A stretch of DNA of 64,000 bases from Isoetes taiwanensis (lineage: Eukaryota > Streptophyta > Lycopodiopsida > Isoetales > Isoetaceae), in NCBI GenBank assembly GCA_021234155.1, contig JAJEKV010000050.1:8215365-8279364 (forward strand), in the 5' to 3' direction. The position numbers and the translations under genes were made by a program. Positions 48,231 to 58,199 of this stretch are shown here, piece by piece. The notes under the pieces were generated by a model. It saw only the letters and a program-made list of their open reading frames with translations, was not told the DNA's origin and searched no databases. Position 1 is the first letter of the stretch. Each line of letters begins with the position of its first letter.

Positions 48231-48704
48231 ATATATTTGTTCTTATTATTGTCACTGTTATATTTGGCTGGCAGATCTATGTAAGAAGTCAGCTGCTCTC
48301 TATTTCGCATTAAATGCCACAGAGTTCAAATGCACACACATGTACAATGTACAAAATTTTCTGAATTTCCCGGGCATGAAAAATGTGGTTGCACCATAGA
48401 AGCATGTGAATTATGTGCAAAACGGGAATATGGAATGCTATTCGGAAGCATAGAACTCCAAATGGCACACCATTTCCTGCGTGCTTGCTACATGCACATT
48501 GTTAGGGAGGCTCCCACTACAGATTTTCTTATAGAGTTCTTTCGCTTCTGCTGAGCTTATGGGCTTTTTAAGTGAATGCATTAAAAATAATGGAACCAAA
48601 CCAAGGTTACTTCCATGGAACCAAACCACGGTCACTTCTCCCACAACCTGTATGTAGGTTTTATTTTGCAGCGGATTTGAGAATTAGCTATACCATTCGT
48701 TCTT

Positions 48705-49295
48705 TTGATTTGTCTCTTGAATAGTCTTTGTTATTGTCTTAAGCACTAGAACTTTTTTCGTTTTCTAGACATGTTTGCAGATCGTATGGGTATATTGGTA
48801 GAACGCACTTCCATGATTGATGACTGCAATAAAGCTTACAAATCTTTGCAGAGTTAAATATAATTTGTGTTCTTTCATTTGTTACAATGACTCTTCATTT
48901 GCAGCAGGTGAGAAGACCCATGCTTTTCCAATTTTTATCACGTTCCTGCATAAAATGGTTAATACCAGCTTCCTCTTCTTGCAAGGTGAGCTTTATTTTT
49001 GTCTCTTGAATGGTCTTTGTTATTGTTTAAGCACTAGAGCTTTTTCTGTTTTCTAGAGATGTTTGCAGAAAGCAAACTCATGGTATGGGTATGTTCATTG
49101 CATGGGTAGAACGCACTTTTATGATTGATGACTGCAATAAAGTTTACAATCTCTATAGACTTAAATATAATTTGTGTGCTTTCATTTGTTACAATGACCC
49201 TTCATTTGCAGCAGGTGAGAAGACCATGCTTTTCCAATTTTTATCATGTTCCCATAAAAATGTGTAATACCAACTTCCTCTTCTTGCAAGATGAG
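48705..49295 (+). repeat. Tandem duplication of about 300 bp in the Helitron cargo
   Basis: Unit 1 (~48705-49000) and unit 2 (~49001-49295) share 'ttgtctcttgaatagtcttt', 'gattgatgactgcaataaag', 'ttcatttgttacaatgactc' and 'gcagcaggtgagaagac', then 'cttcctcttcttgcaag'. Confidence 0.85.
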
Positions 49296-50068
49296 CTTCA
49301 TTAGATTTAAATAGACAATATTTTGTAGTTGTATTGGATTTCCTCAAAAAAGCCTGTGTATGCAACCTTACTTTGCATGTTTAGCAATTTCTTCACCTTT
49401 GCTCAAAATGGGTAGTCACCTACTATTCTTTTCTCATTTTTTTGAACATACAATATACACAATATGAGAGCATTTATATGTAGTTTGGTGTTCATCTTGA
49501 AATTCCATTGAAGGCCCCATGTAGTTTTTGCATTTACAATCATGTTTATTGAGTTTGTTTTTATGTCACCATCTAGATTATAACAACTCCAAAGCACCTG
49601 TCTTCGAGAGAGCAAACTCCTACGCAATATGTTTTCATCAAGAGATTGGAAACAAATGATTACTTAAAGGTTATATCTGCTTTTAGAGAATACTACAGCC
49701 GTATGTGCCCTTGAGGAAGCTAGGTACATAAGCAAAAATTATCATGTAAAGAATGTTCTTGGCAAAATTTTGGTATTGTATTATTCTAGATTATGTCTGT
49801 CTACCTTTCTCCATTGATGGCATGTTATCTTCTATAGCGCAACTTGCATCCATGGAGCCATCAGTAGATTATATTGCATTAGAAGCATCAGTTTTTATTA
49901 CAACATCATTAAATGTGATGCTGCAACCAAGATGCTTTTTATCTCACGTTAATAGATGCTTTTTTTTTCCAGATATAAATGTCTTATGAGTTCGTTGATA
50001 AATGTAGTTTCTTATGGCCAAATGGGCAATAGTTCTTCCAGGCTTTAGTTCAGTCGCATGTTTGCCAT

Positions 50069-50292
50069 TTGGATCATCATCTTCAGACCTCTAATATTAT
50101 TGCTGGCAAAGCTGAGGAATGGGTAGAAACAGAGGATTGTTTAAATTCATGTATTCTCGAGAAGATAATTGTGGGCATGTCTTCTGATGGGCTTCTCCAG
50201 AAGAAATTTGCGCAGAAGATTTCCTCTCCTCATTTCCAGAACAATTGCCCTAACATTGTTGATCTTTACATCAAGCTTGCTGCTGGAGAAGG
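50069..50292 (+). other. Exon-like ORF in the Helitron cargo, family unknown
   Basis: SNIIAGKAEEWVETEDCLNS ... KFAQKISSPHFQNNCPNIVD ... LYIKLAAGE ends at 'gaaggtaaat', a plausible donor. The residue pattern looks coding. It is not recognised. Confidence 0.35.
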
Positions 50293-51418
50293 TAAATGAA
50301 ATGTCCTTTGCAATGTAATGTGTAGATAATTGCATGTTCTGTTATCTCTAAACAGCCTGAGCCTGCCCATTATCTCTTCCAAATTTATCCAATGTGCATT
50401 TCCTTGCAACAGTCTGATCCTGCTTCTAAACGCATTTCATTTCAGGTTCTGTTGTAGACTTTGTTCCCTTTCCTAGGTCCCTTTTTTACATTTTTTGCAG
50501 ATTTGCTTTCAGGGGATCAATACTAACTATACCAGTAATATTTCCATTTATGCAGGGGTTTACCCCTGGTGTGCAACTTTTTGAAGCCTACTTCCCGCAG
50601 ACTGATTGGGGAGGTTGAGTTTGACAGAAGTTTAAGCACCTTACTTACAACTTGGCATCTACAACGAAGTTATTGTTGGCTCTGTTGTATGTACCCTAGG
50701 CTATTTTACAAAAAGAGCATCAATTTTTGGTTCCTCAAAGATGGGTTTCGAAGGTATTTTTGTAACTTTGACAGTATAACTAGCATTAGACTCTTTTGAT
50801 CTTGGGATTTCAATGCCACATTAAAGAGCCAAGTCTAAATTATTGTGATGATAGGTTTAAAACATAGGAGTTGTCCCTAGAATTTGAACATTTAACACCA
50901 ACGAAAAGACAAATCTTATAAAAAAACAAGAGTTATTTTCTCAAAATGCCAGTGTTAGAAAACAAAACAAAGTCTAAAACATCCCAATTTATATTTTGGT
51001 TGGCAAAGGGGAAATAATAAAACATTGTTTCATAGATTTATCTCCACATTAATTGTTAGTAATTGTTGTATGATGAAAATGATATTGACACTATGGCACA
51101 AATGCAAGAAAAATCTTTCCACTTCGTTATATATAAACCTGAAAAACAAAATGATAGACAAAATTCTAAAAAATTGAAACAAAACGTGTCGTGGTGAGCA
51201 TTCAAATGGGAATAGTACATTCCATGGAAAGCATGCTTCACACAAGCTTGAAATTAAAAAGAACCGGCCTCATCAAATCAAAGCTAGATAATATTCATGG
51301 AAATTATACTTCACACAGGTTGAAATCAACAAGAACTGCCTCATCAAATCAAAGCTACATATTCACATTCATGACATTCATACAAGCGTTCTTAATCGAT
51401 AAACGACTATCAACTCAT

Positions 51419-51446
51419 GCCCAGCAATGCTGGGCACCATTACTAT
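51419..51446 (+). mobile_element. Decayed internal Helitron 3' terminus
   Basis: Hairpin GCCCAGCAATGCTGGGC (51419-51435), spacer ACCATTA, then CTAT in place of CTAG. It lies 1.07 kb before the true end of the enclosing Helitron. Confidence 0.75.
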
Positions 51447-52515
51447 ATCTATATGTTTACCTAGATTTGATGGTATAGATATAAGATCATAGAGATTGAG
51501 TAGGCAATGTAAATTGCAGTGTTAGCGATTCTCATGGCTAAATCTTTTGTTGGTCTCATAGAGATTGACTTGAAGGGACAATGTAAGTTACAGAGTTGGA
51601 ACTTTCTACATGGAGCTTTTGTTCTGTTTCATAGCCCAGCACGACATTATTTTATTTCTCACTTTTCTTTTATTGTTTGGAACATGTTAGTGATCTGTCG
51701 AAGTCAACCTACATTTTATAGGTCGCTAAGAATTGTTTATAGGGCTTTAATCGGGTTGTGGCAATGTCTTCCGTTTCAAGAATCCTAAGTTCTGATAGAT
51801 GATAGAATATGTTCTTTTTCATAGATCTTAGATTCCCAAAGCTGATAGAGATTACTTAGTTCAACTTCACTAGGAGTGGATATCAAGTATGGACGTGCAC
51901 AAGATTTTTGCAAGGGTCTAATGTTTTTTATATGTGCCACATCTATTATACCTTTGATGTTGCTTCTAGAAATAATATGCCATCCCTTCTTTGTGGAAAC
52001 AATGTATCAAGTTTAACGGTCTTTATGGATAGTAATCCCATTTCTTCCAATGAATCCACGCGCTCTACCATTCTATCTATAGCTCATTAATTTGGCTATG
52101 TCTAACAAGATGTCACCTACATTGCTCGCTAGACCGTGTCTTTGCAATTGGGGCATTGCGTTTAAGGTGTTTGAAAAGATCAATTTTTTTTTTCTTACAA
52201 ATTCTCAGATGAATTGTAGATACAAAGTATTTGAAGACTCGAATTCACTGGCGTATTGGCATAGGGTTAACCGATGCTTATGAGAGTTTTAGTGGTGAAA
52301 TGGTAGACACACAGGATTCAGGATCCTTTTATGTGCAAAATTATGGTGCTATTCATGCTCCAAATCCTTTTCGACTATTAAACAACTAGCTTGGACAATA
52401 ATTTAAAATGAGCATGATTGGGAACTCCACAAATGTTCCTAAACCCTACATCTCACTCATATAATTCTACCAAAAAATTGTACTTACGCCCGGCAACGCC
52501 GGGCACCATAACTAG

Positions 52516-52975
52516 TATTGCTTAAGGGTGAATAGAGAGAGGAATTTGAAGAGGAAACACCCATTCCACACATGTGGAGTATGCTCTGTTCTGCAACAAG
52601 TTGTGAAGCAAAGTCAGATATTACTAACCTATTCAGTTCATATTTTAAACTTCCAGCTTAGAAGTATCATCGAGAAGCCAACATTTCTGCAAAGTTTTTC
52701 GCGGGTTTTTCTGGATAGCAGCTTAGTACAACACTCATGTGTGCCAAGTCCTCATATGAACTTTGACAATCCATGGTAGAATGATCTTGCCTTTAGATCC
52801 ATTTCTTATCTCTAAATCCTCTGTCCCAAACAGTGACAAGATAATCTTTCTTGTCGTTTCTGCTCCCAAGTTAAGTTAGTCTTTATTAGGTGGACCATTC
52901 TCCTCCTTCTATCAGTTCAACAAGAACTGCATGCACTGTATCGCCTTCTTGTGTCATAATGAAGTCATCCAGCTA
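52516..52975 (-). pseudogene. Isocyanide synthase copy 0, exons 4 and 3 (right of Helitron)
   Basis: The sequence resumes with 'tattgcttaagggtgaatag', the end of the last intron and exon 4, then the exon 3/4 intron and most of exon 3 up to 'gaagtcatccagct'. The donor after exon 4 has changed (gcttaa for gcttac), and exon 3 has several small gaps and substitutions relative to copies 1 and 2. Exons 1 and 2 are absent. It is the oldest and most decayed copy in the cluster. Confidence 0.85.
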
Positions 52976-53039
52976 AACCCTGAAGACCCTGAGCAGATAA
53001 AGAAATGCAATAAAGAAAGGTACCACATTTTGATTTTTT

Positions 53040-53612
53040 TTTCTTTGTAGCATTCAATATGACCAAGGGTCCATGCCAATACTACATGAGCATCATATGA
53101 CTCGATCATAGCACATGATGCCAATTACACTTGAGATGTTTGTAGAGTTTTGAGCATTGTCCCTCTGCCAATAATCTTGTATCAATATTAATTTGCCTAG
53201 ATTATTAGCATTGGTGCATGTTGGATTTGTAAATTCAGCACCTTCATGTCCATGGACTAGTTTATAGCTTTCAGTAATAGCTTCCATTTTCACATAAGCA
53301 TTTTTCATTGTATGGGGATCACATTTTCACTATTACTTGACTCAACAGTGTTGTTTTTGTGCATTTATTTGGAGATTAACAAGTTGTGAATGGCACAAAC
53401 TACAAACTTTACAACCCTTTTAGTCTTTATAACTCTTTGTAACTATATCACACAGGTCCAACAAAGAATAATTTGATCGTGGACAAATATTCATAAAAAA
53501 TCTTTCATATTCCAAGGACAAAAAAAATTAGAGACATCTTCTCAAAATATAACTAGAATGATGAATGGGATGGTTTTGTAAGAAAAGTTAATGCATCTAG
53601 ACATCATCAATA
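53040..53612. repeat. Duplicated 3' flank of the isocyanide synthase gene
   Basis: 'gaccaagggtccatgccaat', 'gatgtttgtagagttttgag' and 'cacattttcactattacttg' occur in the same order as in the downstream flank of copy 2 (57500-58135), showing that the duplicated unit includes at least 700 bp beyond the coding region. Confidence 0.75.
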
Positions 53613-53769
53613 GAATATGTAGCATAATAACAGGGGGTTTTCTTTGTGTTTTTGTACGCTTTTCACTAAGGTTTTCCTATGATTTCGTGATGTATTCAAA
53701 TGGATGTACTAATGCGTACATCTAGAGTGCACCATTTCTGAGCCATTGATTTTAGCCCTTTTTTTTTCC

Positions 53770-53945
53770 AATGGTCAACAACCAATGGCTCACAACAAAA
53801 GCCCTTTTTTTTGTGCGTGTGGTGCATAATGGTCAACAACCAATGGCTCACAACAAAAGCTCTTTTTGTGTGTGTGGTGCATAATGGTCAACAACCAATG
53901 GCTCACAACAAAAGTCCTCTTTTTGTGTGTGTGGTGCATAATGGG
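53770..53945 (+). repeat. Tandem repeat, unit about 57 bp, three copies
   Basis: 'aatggtcaacaaccaatggc', 'tcacaacaaaag' and 'tgtgtgtggtgcat' repeat three times with small length changes. Confidence 0.85.
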
Positions 53946-54654
53946 CACATGAAGGGCGCATGTAGTGCAGTTTCCCCGCCGGCAACACATTTCTTATCAT
54001 AACTTTTGATCTTGAGCTCTGTTTGAGATGATTTTTATTGCGTTGGAAAGCTCTCTCCGAGATCTTTTTGATAGTGTATGATATGGATATGTTTGGTTAA
54101 GTTATCTATGCTAAAACAGCAATTTTCCGGCCGGGTTTGGTAGGCTTTTACATCCTACCGGTGATTAATCTGAGGATTGCGCTTATTGGATATTGTTTTA
54201 TGGCTCATTTCAATGAAGCCTGCAAAAAATTACCATGCATTTTTTAGATTTTGAGGCTTCTAGATCCTTGTGCTAACAAGCGAAAAGTTTCCCACTTTGG
54301 TTTCTCACCACAAGAATCCATGGAGGCCAAAGGTTCTTTGTTAACTTTCGGTTGCAAAATGTTTGTGTATGGGTGTTGCAAACTTTATGACTTTCGAATA
54401 ATAATGGGATCAATCTGCTCTATCTTTATGGTAACTTTTACTTATGTTCTATTTGTTTTATTGTGATGAAATTCAAAAGCTACTGTGTGATGAAAGCCTC
54501 AAATGAATTCTAGTTTTTACGGGTTTGAATTCTAAAATGTTTGTCTCAAGGGGGAGGGGTCATGGCGTCCTTAAGGCCCCGAAGGGAAAAAAAATTTTTT
54601 GCAACACAAACCATTAACATCCAACATATAAAAATTAAACCCCCCACATAACAA

Positions 54655-55153
54655 CCAACACATAACAACCATTGACATTAACAACCAACACATAACTACC
54701 ATTGACATTAATTAACACAACCATTGGGTCCAACACATTTAAATTAAAATCCCCTTAAACCCCCTTTGGTTTGGGTGCATATTCACAGGGGGTGACGTAG
54801 GGCGCGAGAGCCCTCATAATTGTATTTTGCACGTATGAAATCAACACCATATAGTATTCTGCTTGAAATCTTATAGTATTTTGCGAATCTTGTTATACAG
54901 TATAGCAAATTTTGTACTTGCATACCCCACAAACGAGGAACTTTACGTACGGTGTAGATTAAGGAATAAGGGGTGAATATGCCTATCCAACAGCTCTCGT
55001 TGCCCGGAGTCATCCCCCGTGTGAATATGCACCCAAACCAAAGGGGGTTTAAGGGGGATTTTAATTTAAATGTGTTGGACCCAATGGTTGTGTTAATTAA
55101 TGTCAATGGTAGTTATGTGTTGGTTGTTAATGTCAATGGTAGTTATGTGTTGG
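54655..55153. repeat. Large inverted repeat, arms about 139 bp, spacer about 220 bp
   Basis: The left arm (54655-54793) and right arm (55014-55153) are near-perfect reverse complements, including 'gaatatgcacccaaaccaaa' and a tandem 'atgtcaatggtagttatgtg' in the right arm. A third copy of this arm lies at 39676-39795. Confidence 0.85.
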
Positions 55154-55513
55154 CAGTTTTACGTCCACGGATGCCCCAAAGTTTTTATAATGTTTGGGGA
55201 GTAGCCATGCCGAAATATTTTACGAGGACCACATTTTCACTATTATTTAACTCAACAAAGTTGTTTTTGTGCAGTTGTTTACAAGTTGTGAATGGCACAA
55301 ACTCTACAACCCTTTGTCTTTATAACTCTTTGTAACTATCCCACAGGGCCAACAAAGAATAAGTTGATCATGGTCATGGACAAATATTCATCAAAAATCT
55401 TTCATATATTCATCAAAATAAAAATAAAAATAAAAATTAGACACCTTCACAAAATATACAGAGAATGATGAATGGGATGGTATTGAATTGAATTAGCCTG
55501 TAGGCAGGTTAGG

Positions 55514-56830
55514 TTAGAGTCTGGAAGTTTTGCAAGGAACATGCTTGAAATGACTGGGCCTCCCTTTGGGATAATAGACCAAAACAGTCTCGTAGCCCTC
55601 CTGTTTCACAAGGTTGTCTGCCACCTTGAGCTCTTCTACTTTGGTGACATGGCCTCCGTCCCTAATTGTCTTGAAATGGGCCAGCATGTACTTGCCATCA
55701 GCCTTCTCCAACACTGCATTGTGCCAAGGTGTGGGAATGTGGAATATCTGCTCACTTGAAGAACGTTGTACGAAAATGAAGGAAGAGTGGTTGAGGTTGA
55801 TGCCATACTTGTGACCTTTGTTGGGATGCCTGCAACAAGGAACCAATCATCTGAATAATTCAAGATAAGCTTACGGGTGAATAGAGAGACGAATTTGAAG
55901 AGGAAACACCCATTCCACAAGTGTGGAGTATGCTCTGTTCCTCTACAAGATGTGAAGCAAAGTCAGATATTACTAACCTGTTTAGTTCATATTTTAAACT
56001 TCCAGCTTACCAGTATCATTGAGAAGCTAACATTCCTGCAAAGTTTCTCGCGGGATTTTCTAGATGGCAGCTTAGTACAACACTCGTGTTGTGCCAAGTC
56101 CTCATACATAAACCTTGAGAATCCACGGTATAGTGATCTTGTCTCTGGATCATTGTCGATGTCATTTCTTATCTCTGAAACCTCCGTCCCGAAAAGTGAC
56201 AAGAGGATCCTTCTTGTCGTTTCTGCTCCCAAAGTTAAGTTAGTCTTCACTGGGTGGTCCACTTCTCTTCCGTCTATCAGTTCAACAAGAACTGCATCCA
56301 CTGCATCGCCTTGCTGCGGCATAATGAAGTCATCCAGCTTGTAGAAGCTGATTAGATCAGGGTACAATTCTGCGGCCATTTCCCGCAAAACAAGATCATA
56401 CATGTCCACTGTTGCATCATCAATACCGCCTGTTGACAATATAAATATTAAAATTAGTAAACTAGCAAGTCATCAGTGCTTCATTCTACTACCTTACAAG
56501 TTGAACTTACATAGGTCCGAGAAGACATGCCCATCAAAGACGATGTTATAGTCAGCACCAAGAGGATAAACCTGTTGGATCTTTAAGATAGTGCATGGCC
56601 ATGAAAGATGATCTTTAAGATAGTGCATGGCCATGAAAGAGAATTGATTTTGGAAAAACAATTAACTGTGAGTGCGGACAGAAAGTAGAAAATCTTGAAC
56701 AACAACTGAATGAGAAACCTAAACTGAAGCAAGCTCTTAAATACCATGTCCGGTAGGGTTTCACATTGCAAATAGCGGTTCCCTAGAGTTTCTTTGCATC
56801 TTCGTCAAGGAAAGAGCCTCGTCCATGCTT
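55514..56830 (-). pseudogene. Isocyanide synthase copy 1 (DIT1/PvcA family), internally deleted
   Basis: Exon 5 (55829-55514, 316 nt), exon 4 (55942-55875, 68 nt) and exon 3 (56429-56011, 419 nt) have the same lengths as in copy 2, remain in frame and differ by few residues. The intron between exons 4 and 5 is only 45 nt. Only the last ~60 nt of exon 2 remain (ADYNIVFDGHVFSDL). The sequence then jumps at 'ggatc' (56577-56581) to the region corresponding to 60130 of copy 2, removing about 837 bp of exon 2, intron 1 and exon 1. A 32-bp tandem duplication directly follows the junction. The first half of the catalytic domain is missing, so the gene cannot make a normal enzyme. Confidence 0.85.
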
Positions 56831-57480
56831 GTTCTTCCATTTCTCGTTCGTCCATTTTTCTCTTCTTAGGAATTTTTCTTCTCAGGAATTTTTCTCTAGC
56901 AAAAACTATCTTTGACAAAAAATTTTCATGATGATAAACCCGGTGAACATACATTAGAGGTTGCCATCATAATGGCATGACATTTTTAGATGATAAACCC
57001 GGTGAACATACATTAGGGGTTGCCATCATGATGGCAGATGCCAAACTTGGGGAAGACTAAAGGGCCCTTCGGTCCTATCAAGAAATGCAATTACCTAGTT
57101 TGTTGGGTAATAAGTATGTTGATACAACTGCAAACGCAATTACCTGGAGTGCTGATATATAAGTATGTTTAATCAAGAAATCAAAATACCTGGAGTGCTG
57201 ACTAATAAGTATGTTCATAATTAAAAGACACGCAAATAGCTATGTGGAAAATGTCTGCTGAATAAGCTAAATTGGGACACAAAGTTAACACGACATAGAG
57301 TATGCTCCCAACAAGTTCGTATAAGCTCCCCAACATTTACAAGTTACCTTATGCTCAGCAACGTCGGGCACCGTAACTAGAGGTATTTTCCATATGCACA
57401 TTTCTTCGAGGTCGTTTATTAGAGGAGGAAGCAAAAGAAAAGGAAAGGAAGAAGACACCATGTTTTGATATTTTCTTTTT
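56831..57480. other. Spacer with a Helitron 3' terminus and small duplications
   Basis: 'gataaacccggtgaacatac' occurs twice (56934 and 56993), and 'aattacctggagtgctgat'-like units recur near 57100-57210. At 57353-57380 there is a hairpin GCTCAGCAACGTCGGGC plus spacer and CTAG on the + strand, a third Helitron end whose 5' start is not identified. Confidence 0.6.
57353..57380 (+). mobile_element. Helitron 3' terminus
   Basis: An imperfect hairpin, ACCGTAA spacer and CTAG. The next base is A rather than the usual host T. Confidence 0.6.
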
Positions 57481-57747
57481 TCTTTTTGATTGGCTATATC
57501 ATTCACTATGACCAAGGGTCCATGCTAATAACACATGAGCATCATATCCTTCGATCAACACGTGATGCCAATTATACACTCAAGATGTTTGTAGAGTTGT
57601 TAGCATTGTCCCTCTAGCACTAATCTTGTAACAATAATAATCTACCTAGATTGTTAGCTTTAGCGCATGTTGGATATGATTTTTGTTTTGTAAGAAAAGT
57701 TAATGCATTCAGACAACACCAATAGATAGGATGAGCATTTTATGTCC

Positions 57748-57968
57748 ATAGAGAGTAGTCATGCCGAAATATTGTACAACCACATTTTCACTATTATTTG
57801 ACTCAACAAAGTCGTTTCTAGAGAGTAGCCATGCCGAAATATTGTACAACCACATTTTCACTATTATTTGACTCAACAAAGTCGTTTCTGTGCGAGAGTA
57901 GCCATGCCGAAATATTGTACAACCACATTTTCACTATTATTTGACTCAACAAAGTCGTTTCTGTGCAG
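57748..57968. repeat. Tandem triplication, unit about 72 bp
   Basis: 'gagagtagccatgccgaaat', 'attgtacaaccacattttca' and 'gactcaacaaagtcgtttct' occur three times in a row. The single-copy form is seen at 55197-55265, in the flank of copy 1. Confidence 0.9.
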
Positions 57969-58199
57969 TTGTTTAAGAGTTACGAATGTCACAAACTACA
58001 AACTCTTATCATACAGGTCCAACAAAGAATAATTTGATCATACACATATTCATCAAAAATCTTTCATATTCCAATGAAAAAAGAATTAGAGACACCTTCT
58101 CAAAATATGAAGAGAATGATGAATGGGATGGTATTTAAGTAAATTAGCATATAGGCATGGTATTGAAGTGAATTAACATGTAGGCAGGTTGGCGTTAGG

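Larger units (their letters stand above)
44844..52515 (+). mobile_element. Helitron, 7,672 bp, both ends defined by an empty paralogous site
   Basis: The element starts TCAATCTTGTTAATTT at 44844, straight after host A. It ends with hairpin GCCCGGCAACGCCGGGC (52488-52504), spacer ACCATAA and CTAG (52512-52515), straight before host T. The intron of isocyanide synthase copy 2 reads 'aacaagcaaa' directly followed by 'tattgctta' (58571-58587), which is the uninterrupted form of the two flanks, so the insertion is A^T without duplication, as Helitrons do. No Rep/helicase is seen. The cargo includes a PQT3-RING-like piece, exon-like fragments and a 300-bp tandem duplication. An older decayed terminus lies inside at 51419-51446. 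Confidence 0.9.
53613..55155 (+). mobile_element. Element related to the Kelch Helitron, inserted in copy 1's 3' flank
   Basis: It begins near 'atatgtagcataataacagg' (53615), the block that marks the right edge (inverted) of the 39-42 kb Helitron. It includes the 'caatggctcacaacaaaagc' region, present here as a tandem repeat (~53770-53940), and the block shared with 39465-39790. There is no Kelch cargo and no 3' hairpin. Instead the end is an inverted repeat (54655-54793 and 55014-55153). The copy 2 flank continues from 'caataga' directly into host sequence, supporting insertion here, although the right junction is imprecise. Confidence 0.55.
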
